Assembly: GCF_011007365.1 (NCBI RefSeq)
Contig: NZ_WFKM01000011.1
Coordinates: 1 to 64,000 of the forward strand
From: Sphingobacterium sp. xlx-96
Lineage (GTDB): Bacteria > Bacteroidota > Bacteroidia > Sphingobacteriales > Sphingobacteriaceae
Direction of reading: 5' to 3'
DNA: 64,000 bases
The translations under genes were made by a program, and so were the position numbers. Under the pieces are notes generated by a model that did no database searches, had not been told where the DNA came from, and saw only the letters and a program-made list of their open reading frames with translations. Shown one piece after another: positions 35,090-44,106 of the stretch; the first letter of the stretch is position 1; each line of letters begins with the position of its first letter.

Positions 35090-36298
35090 TTAAGAGGACA
35101 ATTTATGAGTAGAGGTACGTAACAGATTGTTGATAGTGTGCTGTGCACTGCTGCGGGGTAATGTCATCGATACTGGTGCATCTTTTGTAACTATACGTTG
35201 GAGAAGTTTGGACTGTAGCTTGCCTACGTTGCTCCAGCTCATGGATGCGCCGTAACGCGCAGCATTGTACCGGTACTTTGCCAATAGTTGTGGCTCCTCT
35301 AAAAGAGCACGGATAATCAAGCTAAGGGCATTGCTGTCTTTAAAGTCGAACAATAGCCCTCGGTCGTCTTTTAAGAGATCCTTGGCATACCAGTATGGCG
35401 TAGATACCACGGCGGCACCTGCACCGATCGCGAAGGAAAGCGTACCGCTGCTGATCTGATTCTCGTTCGGGTAGGGGGTGACATAAATGTCGCACGCGCT
35501 AAGGTACTGAGTAAGGAGCTTTTCGGAAGCAAACTCGTTTATAAAGTGCACCCTATCGGCAATACCCAATTCCCGTGCTTTTGCCTGTAAGTATTCGCGG
35601 TAGGATTCGCCCGCTTCTCGCAATATATTGGGATGTGTACTACCTAAAATAATATAAACAAAATCATCGTGAGGTACAGCGGCTACGGCTTCAATAGCGG
35701 TCTCGAACCCCTTACTGGGACCCAAAAAGCCAAAGCTGAGCATGACTTTCTTGCCCGTGAGACCAAGTTCTTGTTTGGCCTCGCTTTGACGGTAGGGAAA
35801 ATGAGGTACACCATGAGGGATGAGTTCTATTTTTCGTGCAGGAATACTGTAGATCTGCTGGAGCATCTCTACGGCCGTATCGGTCATAACGGTAACACTA
35901 TGGCTGTAGGCTGAAAGCTGTTGAAGCACACGGAGCTCCGCATCGCTAGGGCGTTGGAGTACCGTATGAAAATTGGTAACTACAGGCAACGATAGGGCAC
36001 GTACGAAATCCAATATATAGTCTCCACGCTCACCACCGAATATGCCGTATTCGTGTTGGATGATCACTGCATCAAAAGCCGCATTGATCTGTTTGGCCGC
36101 CTGTAGATAGCTGGCTATTTTGTTTTTTTCAATGCTGATGTATACTTCGGAAGGAAAGAAATCTTCGCTACCATCCGAGATGGCTATAATAGCCGGGGCT
36201 AAAGTAGGGTCTTGGTGTAAGGATTTGAATAAATCCTGGGTAAAAGTAGCGATACCGCACTGCCTAGGTGGGTATGTTCCGATAATGGCGATATTCAT
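35090..36298 (-). CDS. Glycosyltransferase family 4
   Basis: 402 residues with a GT-B fold. The N-terminal part reads GTYPPRQCGIATFTQDL (acceptor side), and the C-terminal nucleotide-sugar domain shows GFLGPSKGFETAIEAV, then ISSGTLSFAIGAGAAVVSTP with an E/G pattern. The substrate is not deducible; the GH130 context suggests mannose. It starts a two-gene unit with 33982-35079. The upstream region has CCGTATAAATACTT (36401-36414). Confidence 0.88.
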   Translation of the reverse strand: MNIAIIGTYPPRQCGIATFTQDLFKSLHQDPTLAPAIIAISDGSEDFFPSEVYISIEKNKIASYLQAAKQINAAFDAVIIQHEYGIFGGERGDYILDFVRALSLPVVTNFHTVLQRPSDAELRVLQQLSAYSHSVTVMTDTAVEMLQQIYSIPARKIELIPHGVPHFPYRQSEAKQELGLTGKKVMLSFGFLGPSKGFETAIEAVAAVPHDDFVYIILGSTHPNILREAGESYREYLQAKARELGIADRVHFINEFASEKLLTQYLSACDIYVTPYPNENQISSGTLSFAIGAGAAVVSTPYWYAKDLLKDDRGLLFDFKDSNALSLIIRALLEEPQLLAKYRYNAARYGASMSWSNVGKLQSKLLQRIVTKDAPVSMTLPRSSAQHTINNLLRTSTHKLSS

Positions 36299-36442
36299 AG
36301 TGACGTTGTTTTTCGTTTCTACTATAAAGAACAGGAAATGCGCGACTATGTTGTTGGAAAAACCGCGAAAATATAAAATGCCGTATTAAATCTGCACTAT
36401 CCGTATAAATACTTCCCTTTCGGTGCGGTCGCTAAGCAGGTG

Positions 36443-36784
36443 CTACGCCACTGCACTCATCGACATGCAGATCTCCGCGCATTCGCGACATAGGCGGGCG
36501 CATTCACGGCAATGTTCCATACCATGAGCCGCATGCTGCTCACATTCTTCGGCACAGGCGGTGCAGATATTTGCACATAATTCGCACAATGCATGACTGT
36601 TATTGCTGTCCAGTTGCATCAACTCCGCAGTCGCTTTACAGACGGTGGCACACTCGAAGTCCAATAGAATACACTCGCGCAACATTTCGATTTCGGACTC
36701 ATTAAGGCAGGCAGAGGCACATTGCATACAGGCGCTCGCACAGGCTAAGCATTTCTCGATACATTCTTGCATTTTCTCTTTCAT
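36443..36784 (-). CDS. Cys-rich four-helix copper-binding protein (DUF326 / Csp)
   Basis: 113 residues with 19 cysteines spaced every 3-4 residues along predicted helices (CLACASACMQCASAC, CELCANICTACAEEC, CRECARLCRECAEIC), as in the copper storage protein (Csp1/Csp3) family, in which the thiols line a four-helix bundle and store many Cu(I). No signal peptide, so cytosolic (Csp3-like). Its gene lies alone between GT4 and a phytochrome-like gene. Confidence 0.92.
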   Translation of the reverse strand: MKEKMQECIEKCLACASACMQCASACLNESEIEMLRECILLDFECATVCKATAELMQLDSNNSHALCELCANICTACAEECEQHAAHGMEHCRECARLCRECAEICMSMSAVA

Positions 36785-36852
36785 GATCTTGTGATTTATC
36801 GTTTAAAAAACAAATAGCTAACGATCAACGAACACATAAAAACGTATTTGGT

Positions 36853-37911
36853 TTAAAAGGAGTGTAAGTAATATAACATGGAGGGTGGAAAAGGAGCGGT
36901 AATCGGCATCTCGCACAGGAGATCCATATGTTGCACCAAGGCACAATTGATCGTCTTGTTGCTGGCTAAGGATTGTTTTAGGATATTGTCGGCGGTTATA
37001 AGCTGTTGATTGTGTTCGATCAGATCTTGTTTGAAGAGATTTTCAAATTTATTCATGGCGCTTTCTACGATAAAAGTACAGCGTTTGTGTTGCTGCAAAT
37101 CCACTTTCTTGGGCTTTGAGTGCTGTACGATGACTAAGCCCCAGAATTCATCCTCCAGATAAAGTGGAAAAAACAGGGCCGATGATACACCTAATGTCTT
37201 AAGATAAATTTGATGTAATCGGGGAGGAGGAGCAAGCTTGCTACATAATAAGTTTATCTCGGGATCGAGACTGTATAGTTTTTGATGAGCCTCCTCTAAA
37301 TGCGGTACGTAGCGGTAGGACAGGCTTTTGTAATAGGGGAGGGTTTCCTCTGGTAGAAAAGTTTCGGCAAACTCTTTACCGATAAAACTTGCTTTGGAAG
37401 TCTTTTGATGCTCTGCAATAACCTTACTATGACCGGTCTCTTGAACCTGAAGAACAAATACCCGTTCGAATTTGATGAGCTTTTGCAACGCCTTGCATAG
37501 AAAATTCCAATTGTTGGTATAGATCTCGTCAAAAAGAAAGCCCAGCTCATTCATACGGGAGACTGAAATATTCTTGCGGTACTGCTCTTCCCATTCGATA
37601 TAGACCCTGCCTTTACTAAGACTGAGTTTGAAATAATAGCGGTTGTAGTTTATCCGTTTAGAGAATACCTGACTTGGCTTTCTTTTTTCCAGCACGGCCT
37701 GTACCGTGTGTAGAAATTTAAGGCAATCGCCATTCCAGAGGGATTTAAAGAAATCTTCCAAAGGTTGCCCCAGAAGATGGCGCAGGTTGGATTTGGTGAA
37801 TAAACTTACGGATTCACTGACGGCAATAATAGTTAAACTGGCATCGGTTATGATCAAATTGCCAAAGCTCTGTAAGGAAGCCTCTACAATCTGTCCGTTG
37901 GTATTTTTCAT
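36853..37911 (-). CDS. Phytochrome-like PAS-GAF protein without kinase
   Basis: 352 residues aligning to the photosensory front of bacteriophytochromes: an N-terminal PAS (about 1-105, with LIITDASLTIIAVSES) and a GAF domain (about 120-300, with LSYRYVPHLEEAHQKLYSL, RLHQIYLKTLGVSSAL and DEFWGLVIVQHSKPKKVD). His233 in RLHQIYL matches the bilin-pocket histidine. But no cysteine occurs before residue 63, so the biliverdin-binding Cys near the N-terminus is missing. The PHY domain and histidine kinase are absent too. The C-terminal 50 residues are helical and unassigned. It may be a light-blind relic sensor or a partner for a separate kinase. Confidence 0.75.
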   Translation of the reverse strand: MKNTNGQIVEASLQSFGNLIITDASLTIIAVSESVSLFTKSNLRHLLGQPLEDFFKSLWNGDCLKFLHTVQAVLEKRKPSQVFSKRINYNRYYFKLSLSKGRVYIEWEEQYRKNISVSRMNELGFLFDEIYTNNWNFLCKALQKLIKFERVFVLQVQETGHSKVIAEHQKTSKASFIGKEFAETFLPEETLPYYKSLSYRYVPHLEEAHQKLYSLDPEINLLCSKLAPPPRLHQIYLKTLGVSSALFFPLYLEDEFWGLVIVQHSKPKKVDLQQHKRCTFIVESAMNKFENLFKQDLIEHNQQLITADNILKQSLASNKTINCALVQHMDLLCEMPITAPFPPSMLYYLHSF

Positions 37912-38256
37912 AAAGTAGAATCCCTATAGTTTATTCTTAGAACCTTACTAAAGTTAACGTATTCTGTTGATAAATATTATATTAATAGGCTTGATGTTAT
38001 TTGTTCCTTCTATTCTGTAGAGGTTTGGCGCTATACATGAGGACAAAAACGGTAAATAAAAATACGGAAGTAAAAAGTATAACAAACATATCTCAATCTT
38101 TTCCAGAATATCTCAAAAATCAGGCATGAATTGATTTTTTGTAATGATATACGTATTTAAACGATCTAATCGGGTATTATTACGTTAATTGAGGTGTAAT
38201 TTTAACAAATAAGCAATTGGCCTGTTCAACTAAAGAAAACAAAAACAGCAAAGCGT
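37912..38256. promoter_or_regulatory. Divergent intergenic region with ATACGTATTTAAACG
   Basis: 345 bp between the phytochrome-like gene (minus) and a lipoprotein (plus). ATACGTATTTAAACG at 38149-38163 and CGGGTATTATTACG just after it belong to the shared motif group. Otherwise AT-rich without clear ORFs or hairpins. Confidence 0.4.
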
Positions 38257-38484
38257 ATGAAAGCGATTTATTTTTTTGGAGTGGGTATTACCGCAATTTT
38301 GCTCACGGCCTGTGGGCCATCTAAAAAGGAAAAAACAGGAGGTCCGGGTCCCGTAACGGAATCGGATAAAACGAGGTACAATCTCAACCCGAATGATGAG
38401 GTAAGGTATGGTACTCCCGATACAGTCAGTAAGGATAGTATAAAAGGAGATACGGCGGTTGGCGTAGAAGACTATCCGTTGTAA
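38257..38484 (+). CDS. Small lipoprotein
   Basis: 75 residues. The signal ends LLTACGPSKK (Cys near 19). The mature part is hydrophilic (YNLNPNDEVRYGTPDTVSKDSI) and shares the TPDTxxKDSI motif with the lipoprotein at 29217-29408, so these are two members of one small family. The 3' end overlaps the stop region of topoisomerase IB by 13 bp on the other strand. Confidence 0.65.
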   Translation: MKAIYFFGVGITAILLTACGPSKKEKTGGPGPVTESDKTRYNLNPNDEVRYGTPDTVSKDSIKGDTAVGVEDYPL

Positions 38485-39533
38485 CTGGCGGATCGGATAA
38501 GTTGCATAAGTTTTCTTTTGTATAACGCATCCGTGGAAGGGCGTTCGGGGGTGGCCGAAACCCGCTTTATCCAATTATCCAAGTCTCCCTGTAGGTAACT
38601 TTCCTGGATATAGGGATGGATGTAATGGCTGCGCGTGATCGATCGGGTATTGCCTAATTGCTGTGCCACCTGATCGATAACGGCCAACAGCTGCTGTTTA
38701 CGTGCCGTAGCGCTCGTAGGGATCTCTGATTTGCCCAAGTAATGAAGTGTAAGGATACATCCGTACCAGGTACGGAATGTCTTGCAGGTGATGTCGGCGT
38801 GGGTAGCCGCTTTGAGATAGGCATTTAGCGTCCCTGAATCCAAAGGGGTGGCCTGCCCGTCTTGATCATAGTATTGAAAAAGACGTTGTCCCGGGATTTC
38901 CTTAACTTTCGCAAGCAAACGCACCAAAGACTTCTCGGTCAGGTAGCTTTGTTGGGGTATCCCTTTTTTACCGATAAATTTAAAAAAGACTTTGGTGGTG
39001 CTGATGTCTACATGCCGGTTGCGCAGTGTGGTGAGACCGTAGGATTTGTTCTCCTTTTCGTAGGCTGCGTTGCCAATTCTGAAGTAGGTCTTACTCATCA
39101 CGGCTAGCGCCAATGCGCAAATGCGCTCTTTGGAAAGTTGTCGTGAGGAAAGATCGTTCAGGATATGCTTTTGCAATCGGGACAGCCGCTGGCCAAATAT
39201 ATAAAGCGCGCTGAATTTGTCCTTTTTACGCAGTTGGCTCCAAGCGGGATGGTACAGATACTGCTTGCGAAGGCGTGCGTCGATCCCCGTAGCTTGAATA
39301 TGCCCATTGGCAGTAGCGCATATCCATACCTGCTCCCATGCTGGAGGTATCACCAGTGCCTGTATACGGGCTAAGGTTTGGGGATTCTGGATGGGGTTAC
39401 CGTTTTGATCGAGGTATTTAAAATGCTTTCCATGACGAACCCGTTGATAGCCTTTTCCTTTGCACGAAACATAACGAAGCCCTGCTTCAAGCAAGGCTTC
39501 TGAATCCGGTATTATACGATCTGTTGCTGGCAT
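38472..39533 (-). CDS. DNA topoisomerase IB (poxvirus-like)
   Basis: 353 residues, the usual size for bacterial topoisomerase IB. The catalytic pentad can be read: R171 (GLTTLRNRHV), K189/K190 (FIGKKG), R254 (KTFRTWYG) and Tyr304 in the RSHYIHP motif. The N-terminal beta domain spans about 20-100. It relaxes supercoils by a 3'-phosphotyrosine intermediate. A small Rho_N-type gene lies 3 bp upstream on the same strand. Confidence 0.93.
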   Translation of the reverse strand: MPATDRIIPDSEALLEAGLRYVSCKGKGYQRVRHGKHFKYLDQNGNPIQNPQTLARIQALVIPPAWEQVWICATANGHIQATGIDARLRKQYLYHPAWSQLRKKDKFSALYIFGQRLSRLQKHILNDLSSRQLSKERICALALAVMSKTYFRIGNAAYEKENKSYGLTTLRNRHVDISTTKVFFKFIGKKGIPQQSYLTEKSLVRLLAKVKEIPGQRLFQYYDQDGQATPLDSGTLNAYLKAATHADITCKTFRTWYGCILTLHYLGKSEIPTSATARKQQLLAVIDQVAQQLGNTRSITRSHYIHPYIQESYLQGDLDNWIKRVSATPERPSTDALYKRKLMQLIRSASYNG

Positions 39534-39535
39534 GA

Positions 39536-39784
39536 TTAGTGGTTGCGAATAGCGTTAATCAATTCGCTTTTGGTCATATCATGCCGGCCTGTTATTCCGA
39601 TTTTTTTCGCTTCGTCCAACAGTTGCACTTTTGTACGTTCGTCCATAGGACTGCTTTTTCCGCCCTTTTTACTGGCATTGGGCGAATTGGCTATACGGGC
39701 CGCTTTTTCCTTGCTAGCTCCATCTCGACGTAATGCCTCATACTTGGCGTCGTCTTTTATCTGTTTTCCATGATCCTTTGCCAT
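39536..39784 (-). CDS. DUF7218/Rho N-terminal-like small basic protein
   Basis: 82 residues from Met35 of a longer frame; this start gives the family-like beginning MAKDHGKQIKDDAKYEALRR. The C-terminal half (about 50-80, LLDEAKKIGITGRHDMTKSE) matches the Rho_N/SAP-like fold that binds nucleic acids. Such proteins are common next to stress genes in Bacteroidota and Actinobacteria. It ends 3 bp before topoisomerase IB, so they are cotranscribed. Confidence 0.75.
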   Translation of the reverse strand: MAKDHGKQIKDDAKYEALRRDGASKEKAARIANSPNASKKGGKSSPMDERTKVQLLDEAKKIGITGRHDMTKSELINAIRNH

Positions 39785-40018
39785 ACTTTTCGATTTTGTT
39801 TTTGAATCGTGACTATCCACATTGATCATCGCAATAATCAAGCTTCTCATTTGGCCTGCTGTAATTTTCAAATCTTGTATATTCATGATAGTATGTTGAG
39901 TTGTTTGGGTATACTACTTCAAAAAACAGACCGAAAATGCGGTGTAGACTACCTATTTGCTACCGGAATCTACGGATTTGCAACAGGTATTTACCCCAGT
40001 TGATCCGTACAAAACGTA
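39785..40018. promoter_or_regulatory. Short intergenic region with GGTATTTACCCC
   Basis: Upstream of the Rho_N/topoisomerase unit. GGTATTTACCCC at 39986-39997 and ACGTATTATTCG at 40014-40025 fit the shared stress-block motif. Confidence 0.4.
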
Positions 40019-41833
40019 TTATTCGTATAGGCTGTCAAAGAATGTCGGATTATCTAATTTGATGGCGATGCGGTAGGCTGCATTGACAAGACCAACATGA
40101 CTATAAGCCTGTGGGAAATTGCCCCACTGGCTCCCGTCCTGGTCGTCTACATCTTCGCTGAACAGCATGAGGTGATTGCCAAAGGAGAGGAGCTGCTTAA
40201 AGACTTCTTGAGCCTCCTCCAATCGACCTACACAAGCCAATGCCTCTACATACCAAAAGGCACATACCAAAAATGTAGATTTGGGACGACCAAAATCGTC
40301 CTTATGCAGGTAGCGGTAAAATAGACCATGCTCTCCCTTCAGTACTTTTTCCAGTTGGAGCAGGTGGTCTTTCGCTTTGGGCGAGTTAGGGTCTAAGTAC
40401 CCCATCATGATCAACTGTAGGGTAGAGGCATCCAGATCTGTGTTGTCCTGTGCATTGGTATATACCTTCCGTTGATCATCGTAGCAGCTCTCTATATGCT
40501 CGATGGCACGCTCACGTATACTATTGGCTTGAATAGATATATCCTCGAGGCCGTACTGGCGGGCTATTTTTAACGCCGCAGTAGCACCGGCCCATTGAAA
40601 TAGATTGGAATAACAATGCCTTTTTTCCATGTTACGGAACTCCCAGATACCGGCATCTTTTTCATCGATGGTAAGTTCCATTTTCTGGAGGACGAAGCGC
40701 GTCCACTGGGCAGCAAAGCCCGTGTTTTGATGGCGAAAACGGTAATCGGTAAAAAGTGGAAGTAAAGCGATCATAGCCTGTCCATAGACATCGTTCTGTA
40801 TATGTTCGGAGGCTTGATTGCCGATACGGATCGGCTTATTGCCCATATAGCCGTTAAGAAAGTCTAGCGTTTTTTCCTCTAAGTTGGATTGACCCAGGAT
40901 GCCGTACAAGGGTTGCAATCGTCCTGCATCCGACTGGGTGATATTGGCAATGTAAGAAGCGTATTTTTCCATTTCTTCGAAATGACCGATATGACTTAAC
41001 GCAGTCAGTACGTAATAACTGTCGCGCACCCAGCAGAAGCGGTAGTCCCAATTGCGCCCTGCACCGGGATGTTCGGGAAGGCTGGTGGTACTGGCTGCAA
41101 TGATAGCTCCGGTGTCTTCATACTGATGTAGCTTTAAAGCCAGAGCCGATCGTATCACTTCCTTTTGATAAAAGGACGGAATGGATGCATTCTTTACCCA
41201 GCGGTGCCAGTACTGACGTGTACGGCTCAAAAACTCTTCGGCCGTGCGTTCTATAGGTGCTTCAAAAGGATTGCCAAACGTGAGGATAAGATACACCGGT
41301 TTGTTGATCAAATAGGCCACATCGTCGAAGAAATGGCTGGTCGGCATATTTGTAACCAGACGCATCTTGACATCGCCACATTCAAACTGGATGTGATTGC
41401 TACCTCTGTTTTTCTGAAATGACGATTTTCCGTAATGATATTTGGGATCGCAGACTACACGTACCTTGGGATGCCCGGAGATAGGCTCTATCTTGCGGAT
41501 CAGCATGAGTGGTTTGTAATAGCGCTCGTACTGCTCGAACCGTGGTGCATAGTCGGTAATCCGATAACTTCCCTCGGCGCTCTCGATGGTGGTACAGAGT
41601 ATATTGGTATTTTCTACATAGTATTGACTGGAATGGATAATGCCGCTGGGTGGTGTGATGCTAAATCGCCCTCCCTGGTGTTCGTCCAGCAACGTACCGA
41701 ACACAAAGGAATCTTCGAAAGAAGGCCAGCAAAGCCAATTGATATTGCTGTCTTTGCCCACATGGGCGATATAGGCACAGTTTCCAATTATTCCACTATT
41801 ATAAAGATGTTTTTGTCTTGTCATTGGTGTCAT
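40019..41833 (-). CDS. Glycoside hydrolase family 15 (trehalase/glucoamylase-like)
   Basis: 604 residues of the GH15 (alpha/alpha)6 fold. The N-terminal beta domain (about 1-200) begins YNSGIIGNCAYIAHVGKDS. The catalytic domain shows NWDYRFCWVRDSYYVLTAL and the second acid region LFSEDVDDQDGSQWGNFPQA followed by YSHVGLVNAA. Bacterial GH15 proteins of this type, placed beside trehalose genes, are often trehalases or glucoamylases. Its ATG begins right after the TAA of otsAB without a gap, so they are one operon; making and degrading trehalose from one transcript needs control at enzyme level. Confidence 0.9.
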   Translation of the reverse strand: MTPMTRQKHLYNSGIIGNCAYIAHVGKDSNINWLCWPSFEDSFVFGTLLDEHQGGRFSITPPSGIIHSSQYYVENTNILCTTIESAEGSYRITDYAPRFEQYERYYKPLMLIRKIEPISGHPKVRVVCDPKYHYGKSSFQKNRGSNHIQFECGDVKMRLVTNMPTSHFFDDVAYLINKPVYLILTFGNPFEAPIERTAEEFLSRTRQYWHRWVKNASIPSFYQKEVIRSALALKLHQYEDTGAIIAASTTSLPEHPGAGRNWDYRFCWVRDSYYVLTALSHIGHFEEMEKYASYIANITQSDAGRLQPLYGILGQSNLEEKTLDFLNGYMGNKPIRIGNQASEHIQNDVYGQAMIALLPLFTDYRFRHQNTGFAAQWTRFVLQKMELTIDEKDAGIWEFRNMEKRHCYSNLFQWAGATAALKIARQYGLEDISIQANSIRERAIEHIESCYDDQRKVYTNAQDNTDLDASTLQLIMMGYLDPNSPKAKDHLLQLEKVLKGEHGLFYRYLHKDDFGRPKSTFLVCAFWYVEALACVGRLEEAQEVFKQLLSFGNHLMLFSEDVDDQDGSQWGNFPQAYSHVGLVNAAYRIAIKLDNPTFFDSLYE

Positions 41834-44047
41834 TTATTGGTTATTTAATACTTCTGTCGGCTGTGGCGTCAATTGCTGCAATAGCTTGATCACTTCTTCC
41901 TGGTTTTCGACGTAGTAACGCGCTAAGGTCTGTTTATTACCTACTTTGACGGTCACTGCCGAATCGGGCAGTTCGTAAAACATATCCTCGTCGGTAGAAT
42001 CGTCGCCAATAGCAAAGATGAAATCGGGCCTATAATGAGCTACTACTTCTAAAGCGGATTTTCCTTTGTTCAAACTATTTATTTTGACTTCAATTACCTT
42101 GTCTCCCATGAGCAGCTGCAGGTCATATTGCGGTAGAAGGTGTCGGAGCGCATCCGCAAGTTCCTGGGCACGCATCATACCCAATCCGGTGTGTACCTTA
42201 CGGTAATGCCATGCCAAAGAGTAGTTTTTTTCCTCAATAGTAGAGCCCGGGGTCCGGTCTGTAAATTTGGCCATGATACGTCTTACCGGAGTCTTCCAAG
42301 TGGTAGGCATACTGGGTTTGTCACGCCATAGACCATCCGGTACATTACTCCACGCCCCGTGTTCAGCGATCAGGTAGTAACTGGTATCTCCAAACCATTT
42401 CTTGAGATCGGTATGCGGCCGACCGCTAATTATGGTGATCTGGTTGGCCTCATCGCTCTGAAGGCTTGCTAGTAACTCCATCACCTGCGCCGTGGGCTTA
42501 GCAGCACTGGCATCGTTCTTAAATCCGACCAGCGTACCATCATAGTCTAGAAAAAATAGACGCCGTTGGGCTTGTTGAAACTTATCGGTCAACTTCTGGA
42601 GTGTAGCCCCCTGCATCTTGCGGCTAGCCGATGCTTCTTGTTCGCTTTTCACTTCGTGCAATCTGGCGAAAAACAATTTTACCCAATGCGAAATGTTGAA
42701 TTTTTTGACCATAGATACATTGCTTCGCATACGTTGCTGCCGCTCCAACTTGGGCATGTAAATAGCAAGGTGCATCGCTTGCATAATGTCCTCTATGGCA
42801 TTAGGGTTGATCTGTATGGTCTCGGGCAGTTCTTTGGCGGCACCCGCAAATTCACTTAAAATAAGTACACCGTTGTAATCCTGTGCTTTGCTGGCAATGT
42901 ATTCTTTACACACCAGATTCATGCCGTCCCGAAGAGAGGTCACCAAGCAGATGTCTGCCGCCACATAGAGTGCCGAGAGATCTTCGACAGGCAATGAATT
43001 GTAGAAGTAGGTAATAGGCGTCCAGTCGTCCGAACCATACACCGCGTTGATGTGCCCGACCATGCGGTCTATCTCGTCCCGAAGGAGTTTATACTGTGTT
43101 ACATTGTCCCGGGAAGGAACGACGAGCATATATAAGACGACCTTATTGCGCAGCTCGGGGTATTGCTGTAGCAGACTTTCGTAGGCAGATAAGCGCTCTA
43201 AAATACCTTTACTATAATCTAAACGGTCGATAGATAATATTAATTTACGCTTTTGGTATTGCTCTTTAAGCACCTCAGCTTTGGCCAAAACAACCTCGGA
43301 GCGGGACAATGCTTCAAATTTATCGAAATCTATACCCATCGGGAACACTTCGACGTGTACACGGCGATCGCGACAGCGGACACTATTGTTTTTGGGCGAA
43401 AGGCCTAAGATATTCAAGCAGGAGTTGAGAAAGTGCTGGGCATCATGATAGGTATGGAAGGCTATTAGATCTGCACCTAACAGACCTTTTAAAAGTTCAT
43501 TGCGCCAAGGGATACAACGAAAGATCTCATCTGCCGGAAAGGGGATGTGCTGGAAATAACCTATCGTCAAATCACTCCGTTGCTGCCGGAGTAACTGTGG
43601 CAGGAGCATGAGCTGATAATCGTGTACCCACAATTCGTCCTTGGAAGTAATATTTTGCTTTAATACGATATTACAGAAGTGCTGATTTACTTTCTGATAC
43701 GCTAACCAATAGGATTTGTCAAAGACGGCATAGGATAAACGGTAGTGACAGATAGGCCATAGTATCTCATTGGAAAAGCCCTCGTAGTATCCTTCGAGAT
43801 CTTCCGCAGTAAGAAAAACGGGAATAAGATTCATTTTGGCAAGCTCCATGCGAATCAATTGTTCTTCGTTTTCATTTTCAGGGATGTAGCCTGGCCAGCC
43901 CACCCATACATTACTACCAGTCTTGTAGTAAGACCCTAAGCCGGTAGCTAAGCCGCCTTCGCTCGGGATAAAGTGTAATTCATCGGCACGTTTTTCAATA
44001 CGTACAGGTAATCGATTGGAAATAATTATAGTTCTTTTTTTTTGCAT
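41834..44047 (-). CDS. otsAB: Bifunctional trehalose-6-phosphate synthase/phosphatase
   Basis: 737 residues. The N-terminal GT20 synthase (about 1-470) shows NRLPVRIEKR, EGGLATGLGSYY, WVHDYQLMLLP, and DYSKGILERL at the nucleotide-sugar site. The C-terminal HAD phosphatase (about 490-725) has FFLDYDGTLVGF (nucleophile Asp) and IGDDSTDEDMFYELP. It makes trehalose from UDP-glucose and glucose-6-phosphate in two steps, an osmoprotectant and desiccation protectant. The fusion is frequent in Bacteroidota. It leads an operon with GH15. Confidence 0.95.
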   Translation of the reverse strand: MQKKRTIIISNRLPVRIEKRADELHFIPSEGGLATGLGSYYKTGSNVWVGWPGYIPENENEEQLIRMELAKMNLIPVFLTAEDLEGYYEGFSNEILWPICHYRLSYAVFDKSYWLAYQKVNQHFCNIVLKQNITSKDELWVHDYQLMLLPQLLRQQRSDLTIGYFQHIPFPADEIFRCIPWRNELLKGLLGADLIAFHTYHDAQHFLNSCLNILGLSPKNNSVRCRDRRVHVEVFPMGIDFDKFEALSRSEVVLAKAEVLKEQYQKRKLILSIDRLDYSKGILERLSAYESLLQQYPELRNKVVLYMLVVPSRDNVTQYKLLRDEIDRMVGHINAVYGSDDWTPITYFYNSLPVEDLSALYVAADICLVTSLRDGMNLVCKEYIASKAQDYNGVLILSEFAGAAKELPETIQINPNAIEDIMQAMHLAIYMPKLERQQRMRSNVSMVKKFNISHWVKLFFARLHEVKSEQEASASRKMQGATLQKLTDKFQQAQRRLFFLDYDGTLVGFKNDASAAKPTAQVMELLASLQSDEANQITIISGRPHTDLKKWFGDTSYYLIAEHGAWSNVPDGLWRDKPSMPTTWKTPVRRIMAKFTDRTPGSTIEEKNYSLAWHYRKVHTGLGMMRAQELADALRHLLPQYDLQLLMGDKVIEVKINSLNKGKSALEVVAHYRPDFIFAIGDDSTDEDMFYELPDSAVTVKVGNKQTLARYYVENQEEVIKLLQQLTPQPTEVLNNQ

Positions 44048-44106
44048 AAAAGGTAAGGTAATAGGTCGTTGACCTATATGAGTGTAAGAATAGCTATGAT
44101 CAGGTA

